64,000 bases of DNA, taken from assembly GCA_963585895.1 (NCBI GenBank), contig OY757947.1, positions 37,671,450 through 37,735,449 of the forward strand. The letters run 5' to 3'. Below, in pieces: positions 1 to 9,309 of the stretch. The translations under genes were made by a program, and so were the position numbers. The stretch comes from Sepioteuthis lessoniana (Eukaryota > Mollusca > Cephalopoda > Myopsida > Loliginidae). The notes below the pieces were generated by a model. That model worked only from the letters and a program-made list of their open reading frames with translations. It was not told the DNA's origin and did not search any database. Numbering within the stretch: the stretch's first letter is position 1; each line of letters starts with the position of its first letter.

Positions 1-566
1 CGCTTCCGGAAGGTCATCAGGGCTACACCCCGTATCCTCACAGAGTTGCTGTATGTAGGTTTCCAGCTGGTCGCCCTGCTTTTGCTCAGCCATGTGAAGG
101 GGTCATTTGGAGAACATCAATTATAAGCTCGTCCATACTTCTCCAACAGTGTCCTGCATACCGGGTTCGTCCTACTTTGATAGTTTTCGTGATTGGTGGT
201 CGGTGGCCGTATAGCTACTGCTTAGTGTGGAAGTGTCACCTGTTTGATTAAAGCACATGTATTCCATTTAGTGTGCATTGACATGGAGGCCGATGCCTGC
301 AGTGGCTCGTTCCAGACTATACACTTGGGTTTCGACTTGGGCGGGTGCATTTAACAGAATAGCTATGACATCGGCGTAGTCATCGTCGGTAATTGTTTTT
401 GCTGGGTACCTTCTGCTGCTTTTCTTTGTCAACTTGAAACCGTTTTCTTTCATTTTATCAATCGATGTTCTAAGCACGTAGTTTTGACAGATAATAAATA
501 GGTATAGGGCTAGTGTGTCTCCTTGCAGTACTCCTGCTACAATGTCAAATTTTCTCCGTGGATGAC
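1..566 (-). mobile_element. LINE 3' fragment (RT end and C-terminal domain)
   Basis: Read on the minus strand, this begins at an AT microsatellite and encodes the end of a reverse transcriptase with the box GVLQGDTLALYLF. The catalytic box is YADVIAIL where the family has YADDIAIL, so one metal-binding aspartate is lost. After the codons GLHVNAH a stop follows, then a jump of about 300 bp relative to the fuller copy at 22.3-25.3 kb. The C-terminal RTRYAGHCW region follows. Its 3' tail lies beyond the window start. It is the partner of 44143-44785. The clade is uncertain; the proteins resemble the RTE-like endonuclease/RT family common in molluscs. Confidence 0.88.
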
Positions 567-570
567 AATA

Positions 571-1190
571 TATATATATATATTTATATATTATTGTGAG
601 TGTATGTCTCTGTGTGTGAAAAAAAATGTATATATGCGTGTATATATCCATACATACATGTGTGTGTGTATATATATATGTGTATGTGTGTGTGTTGTAT
701 AAACTTTCACTTGTCATTAAAATTTATTTTTCAGATTTTGTATGAGAACAATCTCAATTCTTCTTCAATAGACATTTCTTCTTTTCTTAAGCTCTGAATT
801 TTTTCTTGCATGTTTAAATCTTCCATTACAAAAGAACTTGTTTTAGAGTTCATTATTCTTTAGAATAATCTTCTTTATTTGACTGAATGTCAGTTCTTTA
901 AAATTTCTAGGATAAATCACCCCAAAATATTTCACTATATTCTGTAGCCATAAATACGTGGGTGATTTTTTTTTTGACAACTAAATTCACACCATATCCT
1001 CTTGCAGAGGGCTAAGAGTCCTCAACAAATTGATGGTGAGGCTTAATTTCTGAAGGTTTGGGTTGTAAGAAGCACATGTTTATGGCCATTAATCCTCGAT
1101 CTACACAAAACCTGTGTGGTCGTATTTGTTACGGTCTCATCTATGGGTCAATGATTTCTCCCTCACTCACAAAAAACAATATTAGCATTA
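571..1190. other. Non-coding duplicated flank, no gene seen
   Basis: An AT run (571-592) and TG-rich tract are followed by unique-looking AT-rich DNA. It is mirrored at about 43500-44140. A diverged direct-order relative of that mirror lies at 55795-56250, sharing phrases such as GATCTAGGATTAATGGC and GTTGAGGAGTCTTAG. A shorter relative of the same block sits at 19150-19250, next to the decayed zinc-finger gene. No ORF with recognisable content was found. Confidence 0.6.
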
Positions 1191-1960
1191 ATTATTACAA
1201 TTTTTATCTTCAGATAAATAAATTTTCATAAATTTCTTCACTTCAGTAAAATTTTAAAATTGTCTTCTTTTCACAAATCTTTCTTCTTCCTTATAGTACA
1301 AAAATGATCTTTCTTTCTCTATTCAAAGAAGAAATCGCCAGATTTCTTTAATTTCAATAAATGGATTCGTTTATTAAAAGTCAGATTCATTTTAGAATGT
1401 GATGATGTGCGTTTCATCACTGACTTTATTGTGACTGTAACATGAGACGATCGTTGTACAGTGGTTGCAATTTTGTTTCTTACACTTACCATCCATTGAT
1501 TTTCTTTTTAATAAGTGATTACCTGTGATAACGGGATGATTTATCTGTTTATTTCTTCTTTCTGCGCAGATGTAAGTCCATAGTTTTCCCTTCTTTTCTT
1601 GTCTTTTACTGTTTAGACATACAAGTCTGTTTTCGAATAAAAAAGGTCTCTGTTATATATTCTTCATTTCTATTCGGTGAGTTCAGCAAAGATTTTATTA
1701 CATTTTCATTTGCCTATGCGATCATTCACGTCTCCACTGATGATTAAAACGTTTAATTCGAGAATGTTTCGAACAAGAAAATTATAGCTCATTGTAGAAA
1801 CGATGATGTCTGTTTCATTTCTGACTTTAGTGGAACTAAAGGATAAGATAATTGTAGATTATCAAACATATTTCTTACAGTCTTCAACGTTTTTCTCTTA
1901 AAATTGACTGAATGACATTAAATGACGTCTTGCGTCTTTCCAACACAAAAAGCTTATTTA
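1190..1960 (-). mobile_element. Old LINE endonuclease-region relic
   Basis: On the minus strand this carries a diverged trace of the LINE endonuclease part. The mirrored copy at 43009-43308 translates with NRNEEYITETF, ENRLVCLNSK and GKLWTYICAERRN. These line up with NRNGEYLTNFTIEN and following residues of the fuller LINE at 22.9-23.2 kb. A near-identical third copy lies at 27914-28668, ending abruptly at GTCTTTCC. More diverged versions precede each zinc-finger ORF at 11490-11900, 32780-33190 and 59760-60150. It is long dead and lacks motif continuity. Confidence 0.68.
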
Positions 1961-2129
1961 AAATCTGAACATGTGTATCTTAAAGTAGTTTACGAACAAA
2001 AGGAAATGAAGGAGCTGAATATCTGATTCGTCTTTTTTTTTCTTGGTTTTCGTTATACGTTATATGCATACTTAAATGTAAAGTTCTTTCTCATTCTGTT
2101 TTGAACAACAACAAAAATGAGCGGGAAGT

Positions 2130-2455
2130 AGCCGTACTACAGCGGTTTTCTAATTGTACATACAAAAGGTATTTTTGAAGACATTCTTGTCTATGGAATG
2201 AACATAATTACAAGAGAGGTTACTATGAAATATCTCAACTTTTTTTTAAAGAATAATCCAATAGATTTTTCCCAATTGAGGTGACTTTATAGACGCATAT
2301 ACATAAGAGATTAATAGTGAGATAAGTAGATAGATATACAAATAAATATATATAACAGGCAACGAAAGACTGACAGACGGACATATATGCCGTGGCTATT
2401 TAATTTAATTGAATCCGAGTAAAATGCCCGGAATGGTCTCAGATAGATAGATTTG

Positions 2456-2501
<46 letters not shown>

Positions 2502-3040
2502 TTTTTAGTGCTACAGGAACAATGTTTATAGTCATCTTACATAAAGGTCCAACCGTTACTCCAGCTGTTGTTTACAGGGAAAAGAAAAATGTTGATGTCC
2601 AAAAATATAATCTTTTTCATTTCTTTACCTTTCATTAACTGGGATGTACGAATGGGGTCTTTAAGTAGCTATCCAAATATAGGGAACCGGTCTATTTCCT
2701 GTTATTTCCCCCACCCAAATTGCGCATCATGTCAAAAAGGGGTCTTCAAGTCACTATCTAACATAGTTTTCTCTTTTTCCTGTCTTTTCAGGGCTAAAAT
2801 AACACAAGTTTTTTTCATCGCTTTTCAATGTTACATCAAAAGTCTTTATTCTTTGTCCTCTTATTTTACTGCCTTTTTTAGGGTTATAAAACTAACTATT
2901 AACACGAGACAAGATGATATCTGCATCCCGGCACGCTGTCATCTCTAGATTATCGATGATTCTTGCATTTCAAGAAATTTCGGAGAAATCAGCAACTTTT
3001 ACTCCGGAAATAAAACACACGTAGCTGGCAACTTTGTGAT
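2130..3040. other. Arm DNA with (TA)n tract, no recognisable gene
   Basis: AT-rich sequence with a dinucleotide (TA)n run at about 2458-2498, mirrored at about 42200-42238. The longest open stretch (2568-2948, 126 codons) has a low-complexity Phe/Ser/Tyr-rich product. Its mirror differs by a small deletion of several codons. I see no domain, no splice-site framework and no start context, and regard it as chance. Confidence 0.5.
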
Positions 3041-4460
3041 TCCTGCACCCCAAACAGACCAACAAAAACACTTCATTTGTACTATTTGCCAAATAGAAGT
3101 TGGCATCTCAAATTTACTATATTTTCTTTGTCATCCTAGCCTAGTTTCGTGTCAAATCCCTCCTTACAAAAGTTTGACTGATCGACCTATGTATCGGCAC
3201 TACAACAAAATTATGACGTATACGGGACTTCAGAATATTTTTGTCGTTGTTGGTTATTGATATTTGACTTCGTTAATTTCTGCTGGCTCCATCTTAATTC
3301 GCTGACGTCTTCTTGTCTGTGAAAGCTGCAAAAGAAGAAAATGGCAGGAAGATGGAGAGTGGAGATATCGATTGAATTTCAACTTTATTTCGTTTGAGTT
3401 TTTGCATGTCTACTCGGTAGCAAGGAATGTTTTCCTAGACTATTTGAGAACCGTCGTTTCTCCCAAATCAGGAGTTGAAATTCACAAGTTGTTTTCGGGG
3501 TTGATCTATCCAAATTCAGTGTTTTTTAGTCGTGGGTTGATATATTTAAATTCATTACTTTTATATAGGGTGCTGTTAACTGATTCGGCTGTTACTAGTG
3601 TAAGGGTGAACCAACGTGCCACTAAATGGGCACATGGTTCCCTCATCAGCAGCTCAAAACAGGTCACTGCAGAAATATAGAGAGTTTCTGTTTCGTGCTC
3701 TTAGGTATGTTTTTAGGCATGCGTAGTTCCAACTTCCTGTCGGGGGATTCTTATCTTTTGAACATATTCTGTTAAATTTCTTTTCTTTTTTATATTCACA
3801 ACACGAGCGTAAAATGATGACCTATAAAAAGAGTATAAAAGTATGACGTATAAAAAAGTGTAATAAATTATGACGTATACAAAAGTGAGTAAAATCATAA
3901 GGTTTTAAAGGAAGTGTGAAATTAAGACGTGTACTACGAGTATAGAATTATGACGTGTGAAAAAAATGAAAAATTTAGATGTGCAAAAAGAAGATTAAGT
4001 TTTCTTAACAATCTATTTAATGACTTACACATTTGAATCACTCTTATGAATTTGGAATTAAAATAAAAGGAAATCTTATCATGTGGAATAATTTACAATA
4101 ATGACGATTAATGGAAAATTAAAACAAGTAAAAAAAATTCAGTGCTTAAGAAAATAAAAAAAATTGATTGGAGAAGAATTCTCATCTGACTGATTGAAGG
4201 TATATACAGTATTTTCTAAAATATAGAATGTTAGAAGGTTTATAATTTTTTGACACTATTGTCTTGCGGAGAATAAAAAAATTCATTATTAATATTTTTA
4301 TTTATTTTTAAAACTTATTTTGAATGGTTTATTCTTCAAAATTCTTATCATGCATTATTTAGCTTGGGATTTCAGGAACGAAACGAATATTCAGTTTGTG
4401 GATGATTTTGTAAGTCCGAAAAATTAATTTTATTGACAAGAAAAAGTTTATTACACCCCC

Positions 4461-4463
<3 letters not shown>

Positions 4464-4496
<33 letters not shown>
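4464..4496. repeat. (AT)n microsatellite
   Basis: A dinucleotide run of about 33 bases follows a short C-run. In the mirrored right arm at about 40236-40280 the run is longer by about 12 bases, so the two alleles of the duplication have slipped independently. Confidence 0.9.
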
Positions 4497-4499
<3 letters not shown>

Positions 4500-5067
4500 T
4501 AAGTATATATGTACGTATATGTGCACTCGAATCCACAAAAATATTCATATATACATATCTACACTCATATACATCAAAACAGTATTCTCTATGTACATTG
4601 CACCAGGAAATTTGATAACCTTGATAAACAATCAGACCAACAAACACCCATTGTTCGTACGATTCGCCAAACAAAAAGTTAGCCTTTCAAATTTATTCTT
4701 TTGTCTTTGTCAGTCTTGCCTAGTTTTGTGACATATTACATTCTCTTTGAAAAGATTGCGTGATCGACGTATTTATCGGCCCTGTGACAAAATTATGACA
4801 TGCAAAAATAAGTGAAAAATGATAACATATAAAAATGAGGGGAAAATTATGACGGGTAAAAAAGAGTAAAACATTATGACGTATAAACCAGAATGTAAAA
4901 TTATGACGTGTTAAAAGATGTGTAAAATGAAGACGTGTAATAAGAGTGTGAAAAGAATGAAAAATTAAGAAGTGAAAAAAGAAGATGAAGTTTTCTTAAC
5001 AATCTGTTTAATGACTTACACATCTGACTCTGTCATATATATTAAGAATTGAAATAAAAGTAAAGCT

Positions 5068-5309
5068 TCATACATTTTTAGGCAACGCTTGTGAGCGATG
5101 TAGAACTTTAGCTCAGTAGTAGAAACTCTACCACTGAGCTACTGGTGCACATCTCTCTACTGACCAAAGAATGTGTTCTGTGGTCGGTGGTTCGATCTAC
5201 ACAGGGGGAGATCACGTATACAATGTTGATGGGACCTAATAAGGTCAAAACAGCTACCCAGTGGGTCCTTATGTCACATGTAGTGCTTGCTCGATTTTCT
5301 GACCATGGT
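5068..5309 (+). mobile_element. tRNA-headed SINE with palindromic A-box region
   Basis: Plus strand shows an A-box-like TAGCTCAGTAGTAGAAACTC at about 5109 and a B-box-like GGTGGTTCGATC at about 5203, followed by an unrelated body to about 5309. The A-box region is a perfect-looking hairpin, since TAGCTCAGTRGTAGA is followed by its own complement. The element sits inside the second unit of the internal duplication. AATTGAAATAAAAG before it (5047) and AATTGAATTTATAAAA after it (5310) fit a worn target-site duplication. It is mirrored at about 39370-39610. Confidence 0.7.
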
Positions 5310-5369
5310 AATTGAATTTATAAAATAAATCTTGTCATATGGAACAATTTAATATTAGTGATGATTGTT

Positions 5370-6030
5370 AGTGTATTTTTCCAATACTATAATTCATTTT
5401 TTGATTTCAGATGGTTAAATAAACCCAGCCCTTACTCGTTTCAGCTTGGTAGGGAGAAAATAATTTATTATCTCCCTTACAGAATGGGCATAACACTCGG
5501 ATGTCTCGTAGATGGTCCAATAGACTCAGTCTCGACCTCTTTTATTTCTGTTCAGGTAGGACGTGTCTCGGTCCCTACCAGAAAAGTTTAAGCCACTTGG
5601 CTATTCAAAATTCCCCCATCAAGAAGGATTTTTCTTTATAATTTGTACCACTTCTATAAACTGCTTATTCATCGAGCAATGTGGTCCTATTTCTAGCTAC
5701 TACGGCATGTTTATGAATTCTTAAGCCAGTTGGTATGTATATTATTCTATCTGTTCTTCTGTATAAGAAAGTGTTTATCATATTTTTTCTTCTCATTCCT
5801 AAACCTTTCAAGAAGCCAAATCGATGCAATTCATAATTACGTCCGAATTAAGCATCAACTAACCTCACTAGTACAATCACCAAAATCCACGTCAATCAAA
5901 ATTATGGATGATCAAACGCTTAACAATGGTAATATATTTCCAGAAAATGTATGTCCATCTTACTTTTTTCTTTTCTTTCTCATGCGGACTTCTGTAGAAA
6001 AAAATTTCGTCCAATGAAACATCATTCTAA
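5370..6030. other. Dispersed non-coding repeat block
   Basis: The stretch with CAGTCTCGACCTCTTTTATT (about 5530) and AATCACCAAAATCCACGTCA (about 5877) recurs inverted at 8090-8300. It recurs in part at 46760-46860. Mirrors are at about 38650-39320 and 36370-36580. Open frames of 77 and 95 codons lie here. They are identical or nearly so between the arms, as expected from recent duplication, and resemble no known protein. Confidence 0.55.
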
Positions 6031-7330
6031 AAAAGTCAATGAAACATAATTTTCTTCTCCTTTATTATCCACATCCTTAGACGATTAAGCTACAAATAGA
6101 ATTCAAGTGAAAAATGTTGGAAGAAATAATAAAGTCAAAAAATACTGGGTAGAACAATATTGTATATTATTTCAAAATTTTTGAAATTTCAGAGCATGTA
6201 AATGATTAAAATGTAATAATTAGGAATCTTCTGTGTTTTGGCGCGGGGTCAAATATGTTTCTTTACTTGTTTTTGTTGTTTCATGATTCAAAGGTTAATT
6301 AAAAAGAAAAAAAAATTATATTTCATTGTTAATTCAAACAATTTAATCCTTAAGAATATATTCTAAATTACATTTAAAAAGGTCAAAATCTCTCGCTTTT
6401 TAATTTTGGTAATATGTATTAAAATATTTTTCTACCAAGAATCTAATAAATACGAAAACAATACTGCTAGCTTCATCCATCGAACCTGCTTAAAACTTCT
6501 ATTTTGGTTTGGACAACCGATTTTTTTTTATCGAACTTCAATTCACGTATATTGCCCACTGGTAAGTAAGTTCATTTTCTCAACTATTTTTGTATAATGT
6601 TAAATATTGAGTATAACTAATTCTCTGAAATCCTTGTTCATTTCACTTGTTCTTTTGGCAATTTTTTTTTTACTGAAATTTCATTATTTATATTTCTCGA
6701 CAATGGAAACAACCAACAGACTATTTTATTTATTGTCAACTTTATCGTCTAATACAAATTTAAATGTACTCTTACAGATATGTTCTACCAATGAAAGTTT
6801 ATTTTCATTTTATTTCGGTTTACCAAAGAATTAAATAAAAATGTAATACATACATTCAATCAACGAGATAAGAGTTTGTTTAGGTGATTTTCTTCATTTT
6901 TAATGCAGTTTAAAATTACGTATTTTACTAGCTAAGAGAAATGGGAAGATTTTTTCTGATTATCTGCAATCTCTCACTTATAACGTCCTCAGACACCTAA
7001 AAAGTTGCCGTTTTGTCACTTTACGCTAATACAATTTCAAACCCTCCCCATCAGAAAGTTTTAGCAATAAACTGCTTTTTCCCCGAAAAATACATGTGCT
7101 AAATAAGAACTACGTAAGTAAATATCGACATTTGTCTTCCAACAATGTGAAAAGCACATGGAAAAGAATCCATCAATTCTCAAACCACGAAGATGGCACT
7201 TTAGTTTTCTGAGCTCGCTAACACTGGATACATCGAATTTTGGCGAGATCTTTTTTTGAATGACTAACAAACTGCAACGAGCTCACCACTGAAATCTTCT
7301 GTGAGAAAGTGGGGGAGGATTTTTCTATCT
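6030..7330 (-). mobile_element. Partial long-inverted-end element (spacer plus one end)
   Basis: This contains the element's conserved spacer phrase TTAGACGATTAAGCTACAAA (6079) and the inward-facing end with CAACTTTATCGTCTAAT (6737). It then runs to the outer tip with TTTTTGAATGACTAACAAAC (7254) and TTTCTCACAG-type sequence. Only one end is present. It is related to the fuller copies at 9310-11280, 51458-53880 and 56820-59260, and mirrored at about 37350-38660. Confidence 0.6.
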
Positions 7331-7469
7331 GTCTGCAATTTGCTACACGTAAGTGATTGTGATATTTTTATTGGTTTCTTCCTTTTTTAATAGTATATCA
7401 ACCATTGTTAATTATTAAATGGCAAAGTAGTTTCTGACGAACGTCTGTAATAATCGTATTTAACTCATG

Positions 7470-8800
7470 TTTGAAAGGTATAGGGGGGAGGTTTAGCTTT
7501 TAAAGAGAGTATGAATCCGAAATTGAATGCAATAGAGTGATGGAAGTTCGAATAACGTTACACACCAACAATTATCTTTCTTTCTTTATTCAAGGAAAAG
7601 TTCACCAGATTCCTCAAATTTCCATAAATGGAGTTGTTTATTGAAAATAGTTCCACCGAAGAAAAGAGAAAGAAAAAAAACCCAGATAAACAACCATGCA
7701 AAGAAAGAAAGAAAGAAAGAAAGAATAAAGATAAAGCTAAAGAAAACAAAGAAAGAACGAATACAAAAAAAAAGTGATAGCTAGAAAGAAAAATAAAATA
7801 TGTATCAAGATGAACGAAAAGAAAAAAGAACAATGAAAAACGTAAAGAAAAACATATCAAAATAGAAATAATGTGAATTAATTAACTCTTTTTTTAATTG
7901 TTAATTTTTTAATTGAGTCTATACAATTTGGTTTATTGACATAAAAGTCCGATTTGTCATTTAGTTTTTTTTTTTATCCTCCTCAATTATATTCTAAGAA
8001 TCATTTGAATGTTTTTAAGATTTTTGATATTTTATTATTAATTCAAAAATTATTGGGGATTTATTTCCGTAAATAAATATTAATTAATATTCACATCCAA
8101 ACAATATATTTAATGCATAGAGAGTTATGAATTTCATTTTGTGATTGAGGTGGATTTTGGTGATTTTACTTGTGAGGTTAGTCTATGCTTAATTCGTACG
8201 TATATATGAATTCCATAGACCGACTGACATCCCACCTGTTCAAAGAACAGAAATAAAAGAGGTCGAGACTGTGTTTATTGGACCATCGTGTGACACTGTA
8301 CGAAACACCCCGTCTGATATACCCTTTCTTGTCTAAGAGACTTAATTTTACACTCATTCAACATATCATAATTTTACACTCTTGTCTAAGAGTCATAATT
8401 TAGTACACTTTTTGACACGTTATGCTTTTCTACTCTTTTTACACGTCGATTATCGAACTCATTACTAATGGTGTAGCAATCAAAATTACTAACTCTTACA
8501 TAACGTATTATTTGGCTTAAACATTTTAAAAATTAATGTCATAAACATTTCAATTTTTTTATTTTATATTTATTACTAATTTCGTTCGGAATTTGGCCAT
8601 ACCCCTGAATCTCAGAAAATAAATTGTTTACATTTAAATCATAATACACTATTTGACAAACCTTTCTATGTTGATACGTTATATTTCATATCATCGATCA
8701 TTTTTATGATTAAATTAATTTCGGTCGATAACATTTGTGATAATACTTTTATTGAAAAAAAAATATGAGTATTTTCAATTTTTTTTGTTTTTGTTTTTGT
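7470..8800. other. AT-rich arm DNA, (AAAG)n tract, no gene
   Basis: This holds an AAAG-type microsatellite (about 7700-7740, mirrored as TTTC at about 36945-36972). It also holds a relative of the LINE-relic flank near 7560-7650 and the inverse copy of the 5530-5910 repeat. Between 8330 and 8450 it has another short run of TTTACACTC / GACACGTTAT-like units related to the TGACGT-rich segments. Open frames here are low-complexity Phe/Ser or Lys runs from the microsatellite. Confidence 0.55.
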
Positions 8801-8814
8801 TTATATCATCCGGC

Positions 8815-8965
8815 TTTCATTGGTCCGCTTGATACAAATCAACCAATCATATCCCTTATTTTTCAAGGGTAGAAAACTGAAAAGAGCCGCTAAAAATGTA
8901 GATTTTCAATTTGTGGGTTGAAAGCTGTGAATAGTCGCCCAAAATCTGACTACTTAGTCACATCA
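8815..8965 (-). promoter_or_regulatory. Histone-like stem-loop half plus CCAAT block (relic)
   Basis: On the minus strand, GGCTCTTTTCAG matches the 5' half and loop of the metazoan histone mRNA 3' stem-loop, but the 3' arm does not pair. About 55 bases downstream come GATTGGTTGATTTGTAT and GGACCAATGAAAG, that is, two CCAAT boxes of opposite sense around an octamer-like motif, then GATATAAAC. The mirrored copy is at 35720-35875. Related blocks are at 47050-47130 and 54645-54780. No histone coding sequence adjoins it. The histone origin is an inference; it may be a repeat module with chance similarity. Confidence 0.4.
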
Positions 8966-8989
8966 TAATGGCGAATAATCACTTATAAC

Positions 8990-9308
8990 ATCAAGGGTAA
9001 GGTCGAAACTCGGGCAGGATATGACACAAGATCAATTTTCTGAGAGGAGTTTAACAGGTTTGAATTCAGAGTTTTCCTTCTCCTTGACTAGTTGCCTCAC
9101 GAAAACTTACAAGTTCGTAATATACGTGAACTGAGATCAACCTAGTCTGCCCTACTATTTACCCATAGCTGGAGGGAGAGTAATTGGATTCATACCTTTC
9201 CCAAGGGTATTAGTGCAATGTGAAATGCAATCAGTCTCGTCCTGGATTTGAACTCGTGTCGCCGGGTCCATTTCCTGCGACGATAACCATTACACCACGG
9301 GCACCTCT
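8990..9308 (-). mobile_element. tRNA-headed SINE (GGGAAAGGTATGAAT body)
   Basis: On the minus strand the head GTGCCCGTGGTGTAATGGTT resembles a tRNA 5' half with A box. GAGTTCAAATCCAG is a B box, and a body with GGGAAAGGTATGAATCC follows. The body is interrupted at 9105-9140 by a 36-bp patch also found at 9927-9962. That patch is absent from the mirrored copy at 35391-35640, which is the cleaner example. A further member is at 27095-27245, and body-only relics are at 16690-16760 and 63350-63420. Confidence 0.8.
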
Positions 9309-9309
9309 C

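Larger units (their letters stand above)
3040..5370. repeat. Internal direct duplication with TGACGT-rich segments
   Basis: Two diverged direct copies of one segment lie head to tail. The first is about 3040-4110; the second is about 4620-5060 continuing at 5310-5370. Both begin with AGACCAACAAA, share ATTATGACGT-type phrases spaced roughly every 24-30 bases, and end with GTTTTCTTAACAATCT and TTAATGACTTACACAT. The second copy is interrupted by a SINE. An identical 102-codon open frame at 3372-3680 occurs in both arms, but nothing in it is recognisable. The mirrored region is about 39340-41680. Confidence 0.7.

Noticed and set aside
3372-3680. A 102-codon frame identical in both arms, which could suggest a conserved gene
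   Set aside because: Arms this young keep any sequence identical. The product is low in complexity, unrecognised, and has no sign of coding constraint.
7558-7860. Phe/Ser-rich and Lys-rich frames near the AAAG tract, and mirrored ones at 36809-37112
   Set aside because: They are translations of a microsatellite.
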